Below, piece by piece: positions 38,124 through 51,080 of a stretch of DNA of 64,000 nt. Each line of letters begins with the position of its first letter. Position 1 is the stretch's first letter. The DNA is taken from NCBI RefSeq assembly GCF_900324465.2, contig NC_046622.1:20500297-20564296 (forward strand). Direction: 5' to 3'. The notes under the pieces were generated by a model. That model was not told the origin of the DNA. It worked only from the letters and a program-made list of their open reading frames with translations, and did no database searches. Origin of the DNA: Anabas testudineus. Lineage: Eukaryota > Chordata > Actinopteri > Anabantiformes > Anabantidae. A program made the translations under genes and the position numbers.

Positions 38124-38790
38124 GTGTACCAGCTGAATGTCTTACAGTGTGTTAATCTCTCCAAATTTCTCCAACTCAGGTACGTTAACATGAGTAATAT
38201 TCAGCTTGTTCAGTGTGTGGAGTGCAGGATGTTTAGACCGTCTTCTTCCGTCATTAGCGATAATTTTACCTGTGACAGGTGTGTGTTAGTTATCACTCTG
38301 ACGGAGAAGATAACAGCATTAGAGGAGCGCATCCAGACTTTAGAGAGGGTTAGAGAGAGTGAGAGTAGTGTTATTTCTGTAGCGGACAGTCTGGGTGCCG
38401 CGGGCGGAGATAGCCAGTCCCCGCGTTAGAGCCCTCACAGCGGGGCGAGTGGGTGGCGACTCGGCGGCATACTCACGCAGCCAAAGCTAAGGCTAAAGCT
38501 AAAGCTAGCCCACCGGAGCACACCACCCCGCACTTCACGTGTCCAACAGGTGTTTAAATTAGCGAAGGCGATGTCCGAAGTGGTAATCTGCTCTGGCCCC
38601 CTCCCAATGAGACGAGGCGACATAACCTACAGCAGGTTATGGTCGTCCAGGTGGTGCTCCGAAAACAATGTGGGCTTCATAGATAATTGGAGTATCTTTG
38701 AGGGCAAACCTGGCCTGACGGTGTCCATCCCACTCGGGAAGGTGCTGCTCTCATTTCTTGCAGTATAGCACATAGTCTGAGAACAGGCCT
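38124..38790 (+). mobile_element. LINE ORF1 fragment (L2-like)
   Basis: Two open pieces. 38190-38429 has CVECRMF and a coiled-coil-like stretch with TALEERIQTLERV. 38550-38768 has GPLPMRRGDITYSRLWSSRW and NNVGFIDNWSIFEGKPGLT, the C-terminal part of the SGNH-esterase domain found in ORF1 of CR1/L2-type LINEs. The middle of the esterase domain is missing. Probably the 5' part of the element continuing at 40574. Confidence 0.6.
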
Positions 38791-38964
38791 AGTTAGTCGC
38801 TGACTTCCCAGAGCCCAGGCCAGGGAGCAGATAAACAGGCTAAACCAACCGTCTGCTAGCTGCACAGAGTCGTCACTCAGGGTTCAACATATTGAGACTG
38901 TGTCTGTTCCTCGAGCTAAACAAAAAGTCAAACAGCACAGAGGATCACCGGTTCCCCTCTCCTT

Positions 38965-39447
38965 CCTCTAGAAGAACTTCACAGTTCCCGCTGCCTCAAA
39001 AAAGCTCAAACCATTCTCAGGGACACTACACACCCTGGACACTCTCTCTTTGAACTGTTGCCATCAGGGAGAAGGTTCAGGTCCATCAAAACTAGGACTG
39101 CCAGATTTAAGAAAAGCTTTTATCCAGTAGCAATAATTACATTAAACACTGTAAAGAACGGACTATAGAAACTAGAACTGTAACTGTGACAGTATACTCA
39201 CTTGTGGGAGTGAGAGCTGGTCCGGAGCACAATGTGATGTGATCTTCTTTGATTACTTGAAGGGTTGTTTGTGTCTTATTTTGTCTTTTGACTGTCTCTG
39301 ATTATTTATTCTGTTTTTTTTTATTCCTTTTCATTCTATATATATATATATGGCACAGACTGGTTGGCACCTTACTCTCGTTGTACGATGTTGCAATGAC
39401 AATAAAGTTAATCTTTATCTTTATCTTTATCTTTATCTTATCTTTAT
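38965..39447 (+). mobile_element. Second LINE, 3' end with CTTTAT tail
   Basis: Coding-like sequence with DTTHPGHSLFELLPSGRRF and ARFKKSFYPVAII, the last conserved stretch of a LINE reverse transcriptase, followed by a 3' untranslated part ending AATGACAATAAAGTTAAT and a CTTTAT repeat (39409-39440). It lies between ORF1 and ORF2 of the L2-like element, so it probably inserted there. Confidence 0.6.
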
Positions 39448-39865
39448 AATCAAAACCCGTAGCTCCTATAGGAAATCCAAAATAATCCAACAGATAATCC
39501 AACGAAAAACACCGGCATTCAACAAAACACAAACCGGGTAAAAAATATCACAATCCATACTCCAAAGCAATAATCCATGTGGCAGAATCCTCAGCCATGG
39601 AGTACTTTAAGTCCTCCACACTAGTTTGTCAAAAGTAGTGTCTGGGTCTTGCTTCTAATTCAACAAACGATCTGACAACAGGTCTGTGGAACACTGCAGG
39701 TAAAAAGCCCTCCGGTGCACAACAGGTGCAATCAATCGGTTTAACAAATGTCAAGCTGCTGCATGAACACCATTCCACCCGGAAACGAGACCTTCAAAAT
39801 AAGAGGTAGTCGATTGCCATCAAGCCTTTCAGTTCAAGTGATAAATGAATAACAATAAGTTGTGA
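39448..39865. other. Unassigned sequence inside the LINE nest
   Basis: About 420 bp between a LINE tail and the pogo-type fragment; no frame or terminal structure recognised. Confidence 0.4.
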
Positions 39866-40573
39866 CAAAGGCAGCTAAAAAGTATTATAGTATTGTTCTT
39901 AAAAATTTATCAGAGTGAGAGTTGTGTATTTTAGTTGATCTTTGTTAAGATAATTAGTTGCAGAGTGAGCGCTCTTTCCACTCTCTGTTCAATAGAACAG
40001 CTTTGACGTATTTTCTCCGTCAGTAAATTAAGCTAGTTTAGTTTCCACAGTAAAACCAACTGGTTCATGTTTATGCTGAGTGTGATTTATACGTTTGTGC
40101 CTTGGAAAACATTTGTCTTTGTAAGTATTAACATGTTTATTGTCATTAGAAGTTTGTTAGTTGTTACCTGTTACATCTGATAAATCACATGTGCGTGTTA
40201 TTGTTATTAGCTTCATTCAAGTCAAGCTAGCGTGTGCGAGTGTAACATACCAAATGTGTAACGATGTGTATTATTTGTTAATTTAGTTTCTTTCAGTTAC
40301 ATAAAGAAAAGATAGGAGTTTGTCCTCCAACTGTAGCCATCTCGCTTTGTTCCCTCAGAAACTCTGTTTAGTCTTCTTTACTTAGCCATCTTGTTGCTGC
40401 CTCCACTTCCGCACCATTGATTCGTTAATGTTAAACGTTTATTCCCGTGTTCTACTGCGTGACTGACTCAATATTGATCCATATATAAGGCGCACCGGAT
40501 TATAAGGCGCACTGTCGGCTTTTGAGAAAATTGAAGACTTTTAGCTGCGCCTTATAGTGAGGAAAATACGATA
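39866..40573 (-). mobile_element. pogo/Tigger-type element, second copy, truncated
   Basis: Matches the element at 4257-5310 from its GGCAGCTAA position to its right terminus. The terminus here reads GCGCCTTATAGTGAGGAAAA and ends near 40573. Left terminus absent. Diverged from the first copy by substitutions and internal deletions. Confidence 0.65.
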
Positions 40574-43500
40574 CTCTGTTTAACAGAAACCTGGATTAAA
40601 CAGGATGAGTATGTAGCTTTAAATGAAGCAACTCCTCCTGGATACAGCTACATTCACCAGCCTCGTCTGACTGGTAGAGGAGGAGGTGTCGAGTTATTTA
40701 CAATGATAATCTGACTATCGTACAAAAGCATGTACACAAATTTGAAGCTTTTGAATGTCTTTATAGTAACATAACAAGTATAGATACAAATATAAAGTCT
40801 GCTCAGCCGATCCTGCTAATTATCATTTACAGACCCCCAGGGCCCTACTCTGAATTTCTTTGTGAATTTGCAGATTTCCTTTCTAAACTAGTTGTTTCTG
40901 TAGACAAAGCGTTAATTGCTAGAGATTTTAATATTCACTTTGAGAATCCAGAAGACCCTCTGAGAACAGCATTTATGTCCATATTGGACTCACTAGGAGT
41001 AGATCAGTGTGTAGTAGGACCCACTCATAAAGCAGCTCACACTTTAGATTTAATAATATCCTTAGGTTTAAGTATAAGAAATTTACTTACGCTCCCACTG
41101 TCTGAAGTTATCTCAGACCAATATCTTGTTTCAACTACAGTGTGTCATATTAATAATGTATACTCAGTGCCGCGCTATCGCATTAAACATACATTTACAT
41201 CAACTACCGGCCAGAGCTTTATTAGTAATCTTCCAGAGTTATCAACTTTGATTGGATCACCGTCTGACCCTACAGAACTAGACCAAGCGACTGAATATCT
41301 CGAGTCGTCATTACGTTATACCTTAGATAATGTAGCTCCAGTTAAAAGAAAAGTCATTAGAGATAAGAAACTCGCTCCCTGGTATAACGATGACACGCGC
41401 GCCTTAAAACAGACTACTCGAAAGTTAGAACGTAAATGGTGCCAAACTAAATTGTTAGTATTCCAGATAGCATGGAAGGAGAGCATCCTGAATTATAAAA
41501 AAGCTCTTAGTGCAGCTAGATCAACGTATCTCTCCACTCACAAACAAACAACAAAAATAACCCTAGATCTTTATTTAATACAGTAGCCAAATTAACTAGA
41601 AAGAAGACCACTGCAGATATCTCCGCAACAACGTTTTGCAGTAGTGAGGACTTCATGAACCTTTTCAATTACAAAATTTGTAAATATAAGGCATAAAATT
41701 CAAGCTTTAAAACCAGACAATTTAGTTGACCCAGATGATGCGCTAACCACAGCAGATCAGTACCTAGAATACTTCACTCCTCTTGAAGAGAATGAACTAA
41801 TTTCACTCATCTCTTCTGCAAAATCTTTAACCTGTACATTAGACCCTATACCGACAGATAGTGCCAGAAATAATAGAACCCCTGCTGACAATCATAAATT
41901 CCTCACTCAGCTGTGGGTATGTCCCAAAGTGTTTTAAATTAGCAGTTATTAAACCGCTAATCAAGAAACCTGATCTCGACCCCTGTCAGCTGTCCAATTA
42001 CAGGCCATTATCAAACCTCCCCTTTATCTCAAAGATTCTTGAAAAGATAGTAGCTGGGCAGCTATCCTCGTATCTTCATAGAAATAACATACACAAACTC
42101 TATCGGTCAGGATTTAGGCCCCATCACAGCACAGAGACGCCACTTGTTAAAGTAGTAAATGACCACCTATTGGCCTCTGATAAGGGTAGCGTCACTATGC
42201 TTGTGCTACTCGACCTCAGTGCAGCTTTTGACACCATTGACCATAGTATTCTCCTTCACAGACTAGAAAATGTTGTTGGAATTGAGGGAACGGCCTTCTC
42301 TTGGCTTAGGTCCTATTTGTATGTAGATCTAAATAGCGATTATTCAACATGCTCTCCAGTGGAGTTTGGTGTTCCACAGGGTTCAGTTTTAGGCTCACTG
42401 CTTTTTTCCCTCTACATACTTCCACTGGGCAACATAAGCCGTAAGCATGGTATTAACTTTCACTGTTATGCTGACGACACACAGTTACATGTTTTCATCA
42501 AAACCAGATGAGATCAAACAGCTTAATAAAGTTGAGCAATGTGTAAAGGATACACGAGACTGGATGCTAATTAACTTCCTTCTGCTTAATCCTGATAAGA
42601 CAGAAGTACTAGTTATAGGATCATCTGCAGCTAGAAGCAAGATTTTAGATCACACCGTAACTCTAGATGGCCTTTCTGTTACATCTAGTGCAACAGTAAA
42701 AGACCTTGGTGTGATTCTAGATTCCAGCCTTTCATTTGAAGCTCATGTAGATAATATCACCAGTACAGTTTTCTTTCACCTCAGAAATATTGCCAAGATA
42801 AGGAATATTTTGTCACTAAAGGATGCAGAAAAATTAGTCCATGCTTTCATCACCTCTAGGTTGGACTACTGTAATGCCTTACTGTCTGGTTGTTCAACCA
42901 GCTGCATAAACAAGCTTCAGTTAGTTCAGAATGCAGCAGCGAGAGTCCTCACTACAACCAGAAGATATGAGCACATCACCCCTATCTTATCTACACTTCA
43001 TTGGCTCTCCGTGAAATATTGCATCGATTTCAAAATACTACTTTTGACATTTAAAGCATTAAATGGTCTTGCGCCGCAGTATCTGCTAGTGTCTTGATCC
43101 ACCACGCCTACTTCGTTCAAAGGATGCTGGCTGCCTGTCAGTACCTTGTATCATGAAAACTAGAGCTGGGGGCAGAGCTTTTTCTTACAAAGCCCCAAAG
43201 TTATGGAATAGCCTTCCAAATAGCCTTCGGGACTCAGACACAGTCTCAGTATTTAAGTCTAGGCTGAAAACCTATGTATTTAGTCAAGCATTTTTGTAAA
43301 TAGATTTGGGAAGGACTCATGGACGTAGAGCATTATGGTGAACTGGTATGTTTAGATGCTGTCTTCCCCACTCTCACTGATCACTCAGGTTTGTGATGGT
43401 GAAGTGATCGGTTGCTCTACATCCCAGTGAGCCCTCATGTGTCTCTGTGTTTCCTTCTGGCCCACCCTTTTAGTTAGGCTGTCATAGTTAGTTCTGCCGG

Positions 43501-44070
43501 AGTCCCTGGTGCACTATTCTAAATATACATTCACCTCAAACTTTATATGACTGTTAATACAACTAACTGCCATCTCTCCTCCTCTTTCTCTCCCTCTCTC
43601 TTTTCCCTTTTCCCTCGTCTCTCTGTTGAGCTACACGTCATTCCACCCTTTGGCCTCTGGACCTGTCTGACTCGTCCTGATGCCCAACTTCTGGCTGGAG
43701 ATCTTGTCACCTGGATCCACCGTTTGCCCAATGGGATGCGTGTGGAGACTGGAGTTGGTCACACGCTACTATGAAGTCGGTCTTGGCCTTGTTGGACGTC
43801 GGAAGCCATTTCTAGGAGGTCTTGACTCAATACTTGATAGTCCAGGAATGGAACAAGTCTGCCTGCAATTAACTAACTGGACTCCACATTAACTTAAAGT
43901 CATTAACTGTTATACTGGACTGCCTGCTGCCTACACAGCATGTAATCACCCATATGAGGATGGGTTCCCTTTGAATCTGGTTCCTTGTGTGTAAAGCTGC
44001 TTTGTGACAATGTCATTTGTAAAAAGCGCCCTACACATAAAACTGAATTGTATTGAATTGAATTGAATCT
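40574..44070 (+). mobile_element. L2-like LINE: endonuclease, reverse transcriptase, 3' tail
   Basis: Domains in order: an apurinic-type endonuclease, broken into frames (LTETWIKQDEY near 40580, the IIYRPPGPYSEF segment near 40820, TLDLIIS near 41045); a reverse transcriptase with [20 protein letters not shown] near 42205, GVPQGSVLG near 42370 and the catalytic YADD at 42467-42478; a thumb and C-terminal segment with LDYCNALLSG near 42855 and LHWLSVKYCIDFK near 42998. The frame changes near 42500, the endonuclease is interrupted, and a stop ends the frame at 41586, so the copy is dead. The 3' UTR ends GTAAAGCTGCTTTGTGACAA and ATTGAATTGAATTGAAT, typical of teleost L2-group elements. Confidence 0.8.
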
Positions 44071-44075
44071 CGCAA

Positions 44076-44700
44076 GTATGCAAATACAGGTATTTCTCTG
44101 TTGCATAATACTCCTGTCTCCTGTGTTGTTTGTTTTTATAATGTCATTAGCAAATAGCCAGCGTCAACAGAAATATCTGAAGTCAAGCAAACCCTAGTGG
44201 CTAAAGATTATCCTTTTAAGAATTAATTGGTGTTTAATCCAGACAAATCTGACACGTTAAGGGAGATGATTATACTGTATATCAACATAAGGCAAAAATT
44301 TAGGACATAACTTGGATGATTCTGTACAGCATAGGCCAAGAAGCAAATCCTTTAAACACCTTTATTGATATCAAGTCAAATGTTTTCTGGATTTGAGATA
44401 AACCACAAGGTATCATCTGCAAACAATGTTACTTTTTGACCTTATGGGTTTCAAGTCTCATTCTATCAATATGATTGTGGTTTCTATATTCTGCAATAGG
44501 TACATTTGTAAACAGTAATGAAAAGATGGGAGAACACTGGTGGGTTCGTCTGTTCTTGAGGAATGCTGTTTACATTTTTAAATATTTTATATTATTTGAG
44601 AGAAATGTCTACAATCAGAATTATGTGTGATGTCTAATACCAGAGGGAGTGAATACAGTGAATCAAGACAAAATAAGAAAGTCCTGCCCACAACCTGTGC
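44076..44700. other. Spacer before relic 1
   Basis: AT-rich sequence with no recognised gene or repeat terminus. Confidence 0.45.
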
Positions 44701-44774
44701 CCTGATAGGTGAGGCAAATGATCAAACAATAACTGAAACCATGGGAAGAGGATGACATATGCTGTATATAAAAC
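44701..44774 (+). promoter_or_regulatory. Promoter of V2R relic 1
   Basis: CCTGATAGGTGAGGC at 44701, GATGACATA at 44751 and TATATAAAAC at about 44765-44774, as before gene D; exon 1 ATG at 44825. Confidence 0.5.
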
Positions 44775-44824
44775 AAAGAAACCTTGTTTGAAGAACACAA
44801 AAGTGTGAAAGACGGAGAGCAGTT

Positions 44825-45894
44825 ATGAAGGGTTTTTCTGGCACTTATTTGAGCATCTGTGTCTACTGCATCTTGTTTATCTGCACCTCCTCCTGTTTAT
44901 TCTCAGACTCACCCTCTCATTTCTTGTCTTGTAAACTACAGAGAAAGTTTCATTTTAATGAAATGCATCGGCCTGGTGATGTAATTTTAGGTGGGCCGTT
45001 TGAAGTACACTACACTTCTGTCTTCCCTGATCGGACATTTACATTAGAGCCACAACAGCCCATCTGCAAGGGGTGAGTTTGTCAAACTGCAGCTCACTGC
45101 AGGGAAATATTGATGCTGTTTGCCTGAGGTTTTGTGGTAATAAAGAAAATGCAACTGAGCTGAAATGACAAATTAGGCTTTTCTGTAGTTCAAATCTGTT
45201 TAGTGTGACGTAAATGGTAGGTGGCCAAACTGTGCTTTCAAAGTAGCATCTGAATAGTTTCATTTTACTTTGATTATGTTACTATGGGTACTGCAAAATC
45301 CATAACTATCGTACCCTTTTGGCAGACTCCATGGAGATTGGTCATCTTATGCTATGGATATGCCAGCTGAGACATGCAGCATTTGGGATCAGCTTAGTGC
45401 TCTGTGTCTCATGTATCCTGGAAAAAACTATGGTAGTTCTAGCTGTGTTCAAGGCCTCAAAGCCAGGAGGTGAGGCCACTCTCAAGTGGTTTGGTGCTGT
45501 GCAGCAGAGAGGGACAGTGATGCTTCTTACTTCTGTTCAAGCTGCAGTATGTACATTTTTGCTTGTCTCTGCCTCACCAGCTCCTCATAAAAACACACAG
45601 TACCACAATAATGAAATAGTTTATGTGTGTGTAGTTGGCTCCACAGTGGTTTTTGCAGTGTTATTGGGTTACATTGGTTTATTGGCCATTTTCTGTGCTG
45701 TGTGGGTGGCATTTGTTCCTGCTTATGTCAACTCCCCAGGAAAATATGCAGATTCAGTGGAGGTATTTGCCATCCTAGCCTCAAGTTTTGGCCTCTTGGT
45801 GGCACTTTTTGGGCCTAAATGTTACATAATCCAGCTGAGACCAGAGAGAAACACAAAAAAGGCAGTCATGGGACGAGCTACAACAGATAAATAA
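44825..45894 (+). pseudogene. V2R relic 1: exon 1 plus shortened exon 9
   Basis: Exon 1 (44825-45072) is complete with signal peptide, PGDVILGG segment and a GTGAGT donor. Exons 2-8 are missing: intron 1 runs into sequence matching intron 8 of gene D (from about 45180). Exon 9 (45326-45894) is open but lacks about 87 codons (end of the cysteine-rich part, helices 1-2) and about 28 codons (end of helix 5 to start of helix 6), both in frame. Splicing exon 1 directly to exon 9 would not keep phase. The 5' part of exon 9 is of B/D type and the tail [12 protein letters not shown] of E type, so the relic is a mosaic. Not a working receptor. Confidence 0.85.
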
Positions 45895-46039
45895 CCTATT
45901 CCTTTTTTACTGATCACATTTGAAACACTTAAAAACTTATTGACCAATAATGGAAGAACCCAGCCCAACTAGTTATTGCCACCAAATCACATTAATAACC
46001 AGCTCTGCCATCGGTTTTATAGTTAACATTGAGCATTAG

Positions 46040-46126
46040 CTTTGTTACTCTTCAGACATGCTATGGCCATGGCCTTTGCTATTATTAAGAGCAACAAAAC
46101 TCCAAGCTTCTACCTAGTGTGACTCA
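46040..46126 (+). pseudogene. V2R exon 2 remnant behind relic 1
   Basis: After CATTAG come CTTTGTTACTCTTCAGACAT, GCTATGGCCATGGCCTTTGC and, with gaps, the codons for the NKNS...LLPNVT stretch, ending near GTGTGACTC. Longer than the matching scrap behind gene E. It belongs to a further dead receptor, since it lies 3' of an exon 9. Confidence 0.65.
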
Positions 46127-46567
46127 ATGGAAAGATCTGAAGAGCGGTGTGACATGAGATCATGTGTAGAATATGGTTGCAGTATAATCCATGTATTTAA
46201 GCATTACAAAAGACAGTGTCCAGCCACAGTGTGTCAAATTACATTGACAAAATTACATTAGGTGAAGTTTAAAACCAAGATAATGAAAATAGAAGTGAGG
46301 AAAAAGTCAAGACAAAAACAGTGGATGTCCAAACAATGCAATATTATGTATTTTATTACAATCCAAATATGCACTAAACATATTGAAAGAAAGAAATCAT
46401 TTTTATTAATAATATATTTTTTAAATAATTTACTATACTGTGTTTTGTACATTAACATATATACATTGATATATTTATTATGCACCACACCACACCACAC
46501 CCCATGCCCTAAAAGGGGTGTTGAGAAAGTGTGAACAATGACAGAAATTTCCCAAAGGTTGCCTCGC

Positions 46568-46575
46568 ATATAAAA
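46568..46575 (+). promoter_or_regulatory. TATA box of gene G
   Basis: ATATAAAA 51 bp before the ATG at 46627, within the block conserved in F-I (CCCTAAAAGGGG, GTGTGAACAATGAC). Confidence 0.55.
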
Positions 46576-46626
46576 TCCATGAACCTTTGCTGAAGAATAG
46601 AAACGTGTGAAGGGAGGTTGGTCGTT

Positions 46627-49600
46627 ATGGGGAATTGTCTTGGTATATATTTGTTTCTCCGTGTCTATCTTAACTGGTGGTTTGCCACTCCCTCCTTTTT
46701 ACCCTCTGTTTCATCCTCTCTTCCCTTTACTTGTAACTTACGGAGGAAGTTTCATCTTAATGAAATGCATAAGCCTGGTGATGTGGTTCTAGGTGGGCTG
46801 TTTGAAGTCCACTTCACGTCTGTTTACCCTGAGTGGACATTAACATCAGAGCCTCAACAGCCTACCTGCAATGGGTAGGTGTACTGCAGCAAACTGTTTT
46901 TAATTGTGCTGTAATAATAGTAGTAACTGCAATTATTAACATGGGTTTAATTTTGAGTGAACACATGTCCCTTTCTCTGTGACATATTGCATTTGATTGT
47001 TAACACTGATATTCTGTGCATTAGCTTTGATACTTTAGGCTTCAGGGATGCTATGACCATGGCCTTTGCAGTTGATGAGATCAACAAGAACTCCACCCTG
47101 CTACCTAATCTGACTCTTGGATACAGTCTTTATGACAACTGTGGTGCACTTATTATTGGACTCAGTGGTGCACTGTCATTAGCAAGTGGTCAGGAGGATC
47201 AGTTTATGCTTCAGGAGAACTGTATAGGATCACCTCCAGTCCTGGGGATTGTGGGTGATTCATATTCAACATTTTCTATTGCCATCTCCCACATGTTAGG
47301 TTTATACAAAATGCCTACTGTGAGTTTCTTAGTAAATTCTTAATTTTATATGGTGCATTTGAAAAAAAAATATTTAAAAGTGATAGTGTTTTTTGGTTGG
47401 AAAAACTAGTAACTTTCTTTATAGGTGAGTTACTTTGCAACATGTTCCTGTCTCACTGATCGACAACGGTTTCCATCCTTCTTTAGAACGATCCCGAGTG
47501 ATGCTTTTCAGGTGAGACACTTAGCAAGTAGATTTATCAATTATTTAACAAGTTATTAACTGTTAGTTTATTGTGGGATGTGGATCAACAATTCAATTTG
47601 TATAATTATTGTAATTGCAGTTAACTGAAATGACAGTGATTGCAGTAAACTTCAACTGCACTGACATGTTCACTAATGATTTCAAACCAATACATTCACC
47701 TAGGTGCATGCTATGATTCAGATTCTAAAACACTTTGGCTGGACTTGGGTTGGACTGGTTGTCACTGATGATGATTACGGACTCAATGTTGCCCAGTCCT
47801 TTCAATCTGCCTTGGTTCAGTCTGGTGAAGGCTGTTTGGCTTACCTTGAGGTGCTGCCCTGGGACCGTGACCCAAATGAAATAAGGAGGGTTGTACATTT
47901 GATTAAGACTTCCACAGCTCGTGTGGTCATGGTGTTTCTTCATAAGATACATATGATTGAACTAATGGAAGAGGTCAGAATTCAAACGAAGTAGAAATTA
48001 GAAATCTATTATCTTGAAATGATTAAATGACATGATTAGATGATTTGGTTTTTTAAAAGCACAATTCACTAACCAAATTCGTAGAAGTTTTAAACAAACA
48101 AGTTAGTCTAAAACAGCAAATTCCCATCGCAGCTAAAATGTTTGATGATCTTTCAGAATATTTTTATTAGAACTCTGCAAAATGTATTTACCATGGTGCA
48201 AAATACAGGTGGTGCGACAGGATGTGACAGGTCGGCAGTGGATTGGAAGTGAAGCCTGGACATCGAATGCTGTGCTCCAGACCCCCCACCTAATGCCCTA
48301 CCTGGGTGGCACACTGGGCATTGCCATCCGTCGAGGGGAAATACCAGGACTCAAGGATTTTCTATTGCAGATACGTCCTGACCAAAATGACTACAAGAAT
48401 GAAAATAATATGGTAAAAATCAAATTTTACAGTGTGATTAGAAAAGTATCATAATAAATAATGCCTTGTAAAAACTGTTAATGATGACATTTTATAAAAT
48501 TTTAGGTGAAACAATTTTGGGAACATACATTTCAGTGTAGATTCAATCCAGCAGGTTTGTTGGACGATGGAGGAACATTATGCACTGGAAAGGAAGATAT
48601 TAACACTGTGGAAACAGAGTTTTTAGATGTTTCTAACCTCAGGCCTGAGTATAATGTTTACAAAGCTGTGTATGCTCTGGCATATGCCCTCGATGATCTG
48701 CTGCACTGTGTACCAGGGAGAGGTCCTTTCAGTGGGAATAGGTGCGCCACTTTGCAACAATTGGAGCCATGGCAGGTGTGATATCACTTCACATTCACTG
48801 GTTTAGTTTTCAAAACATCTGCAACACTATAAAGTCCTTACTGTATGTAATTTTATTAATATACAATAATTAATTAAAAATTCAATATATACTCTCCTCC
48901 AAAAGTTTTATAAATACTTAAATAACACCTCAAAACAAACAACAACTGAAAGATGCTGCAGCGAAAGCCTGGAAAAGCATCACAAAGAAATCATTTAAAG
49001 ATGTCAACGAGTCACAGGCTTCATGCAGTTATTGCAAGCAAATAGTTTTCCAACTAAATATTAAATCTTATTAATCTTATTAACTTTAATCTATTTTAAG
49101 TCTACACGTTCCAATACTTTTGCTCACATAAGAGGTGGGTGGGATCTAACAAAAAGTGTTATCTTCTAAGTTGTGTATCAGATCCAGATGTAAACACTTG
49201 GGAAAAAAAGCTAAAATGTTGATATCAAACTCAAATGTTTTCAGTCTACAGCTAAAATAAAGGAATTGACCTTACCTTTCCAATACTTAGAGGGGAGTGT
49301 AAATTAGTACATGTGCTTTAAAAAAGATTTTGTGAAATTAGAACAACAAAATGCATTTCTATTTTCAATTCTTGATGTGAGTGTGAGAAATGGCATTAAA
49401 CAAGTTAGATGTTTTCAGGTGGTCTGAGCATTAGGTCACTTGAAATTTTCTGTCATCGGTTTTCAGCTTGTACATTATTTAAACAAAGTCAACTTCACCA
49501 CATCATTCGGTGATGAAGTATCATTTGATGAGAACGGTGATGTCTTGCCAATTTATGATATCATGAACTGGTGGTGGCTCCCTGATGGAAGTACTCAAGT

Positions 49601-50942
49601 TCAGAATGTGGGTGAGGTTAAGAGGTCGGCTTCCAAAGGTGACGAACTGACACTTGATGAAGACAAAATCTTCTGGAACTTTGAATTCAACAAGGTTATT
49701 TCTGCTTGTTCAGAAATGTCTTCTTTTTTGACAACTAATTGTAGCAAAGTGTAGTAAAATAACTTTACTTTTCTCTCTACAGCCCCCACGGTCAGTTTGC
49801 AGCGAGAACTGTCCTCCAGGGACCCGTATGGCCAGAAAAAAGGGGCAGCCTGTCTGCTGTTTTGACTGTGTCCTTTGTTCTGAGGGAAAGATCAGCAATA
49901 AGACGGGTTGGTGTTCATGTTCTGTTCATTTTACATTTGTGTTCTTGTTTTGTTAATTTACCTTTTAAGATATTACAGTATATCCTGTGTAGTAACAATT
50001 CATCCTACCGGCTATCTTTTCTTGTCAGACTCCACTGAGTGCATCGCTTGTCCAGAGGATTTTTGGTCCAGTCCTCAGCGTGACCACTGTGTTCCTAAGG
50101 AAACTGAGTTCCTCTCCTACTATGAACCTCTGGGTATCTGCTTGACAACAACCTCATTGCTGGGCACATTTATTTGTGCTGTTGTTCTGGGCATTTTCAC
50201 GTACCATCGTAGTACACCCATGGTACGTGCCAACAATTCAGAACTGAGTTTTCTTATATTGGTGTCACTTAAATTGTGCTTTCTCTGCTCACTACTGTTT
50301 ATCGGTCAACCCAGACTGTGGACGTGCCAGCTGAGACATGTAGCATTTGGCATCAGCTTTGTTCTTTGTGTCTCATGTATTCTGGTGAAAACCATGGTAG
50401 TTCTAGCTGTGTTCAAGGCCTCAAAGCCAGGAGGTGGAGCCAATCTGAAGTGGTTTGGTGCTGTGCAGCAGAGAGGGACAGTGATGCTTCTTACTTCTGT
50501 TCAGGGGGCAATATGCACTGCATGGATTGTCTCTGCCTCACCAGCTCCTCATAAAAACACTCAATACCACAATGAGAAAATTGTATATGAGTGTGTAGTT
50601 GGCTCCACGATTGGTTTTGCAGTGTTATTGGGTTACATTGGCTTATTGGCCATTATCAGTTTCATGTTAGCATTTCTAGCGAGAAATCTTCCAGACAACT
50701 TCAATGAGGCCAAACTAGTCACTTTCAGCATGTTGATCTTCTGTGCTGTGTGGGTGGCATTTGTTCCTGCTTATGTCAACTCCCCAGGTAAATATGCAGA
50801 TGCAGTGGAGGTATTTGCCATTCTGGCATCAGGTTTTGGCCTTTTGTTGGCACTGTTTGGACCAAAATGTTACATAATCCTGCTGAGACCAGAGAGGAAC
50901 ACAAAGAAAGCTATTATGGGTCGAGGCACCACAAAGTCATAG
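46627..50942 (+). CDS. Gene G: V2R/OlfC olfactory receptor, intact, 879 aa
   Basis: Complete nine-exon receptor: 46627-46874, 47025-47319, 47425-47511, 47704-47973, 48209-48412, 48506-48775, 49467-49694, 49783-49906, 50029-50942; 2640 coding bases. The start is the ATG after the TATA box that opens the signal peptide [11 protein letters not shown]; an ATG at 46607 in another frame precedes it. SYS, RTIPSD, DDYGL and SEAW are kept in the flytrap domain; exon 8 plus exon 9 give nine cysteines; seven helices follow and the tail reads [12 protein letters not shown]. Exon 5 has TSNAV where most relatives have TSAAV, a difference close to the glutamate of the ligand pocket. Intron 6 holds the Tc1-like remnant. 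Exons 4-9 encode the same protein as gene H. Expected to detect small odorants; the ligand is unknown. Confidence 0.93.
48941..49300. mobile_element. Tc1-like 3' remnant in intron 6 of gene G
   Basis: Same remnant and same position as in intron 6 of gene F, with a few differences. Confidence 0.6.
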
Positions 50943-51080
50943 ATAGAAAGATAGATAGATTGATTTAGTTTACCCATATTAGGAAAAACTAAGCATGTGG
51001 CTACTAGTTAGTTGACTAACTGTCCACTAATTAAAAGTGGCACTATAATTAACACAAACAGGTCATACAAGTCAAACAGT

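Noticed and set aside
43543-43892. Small frames on both strands after the LINE reverse transcriptase
   Set aside because: They lie in the 3' UTR of the L2-like LINE.
46258-46569. 103-residue frame, minus strand, repeated at 53356
   Set aside because: AT-rich promoter-side sequence duplicated with the unit; composition-driven, no domain.
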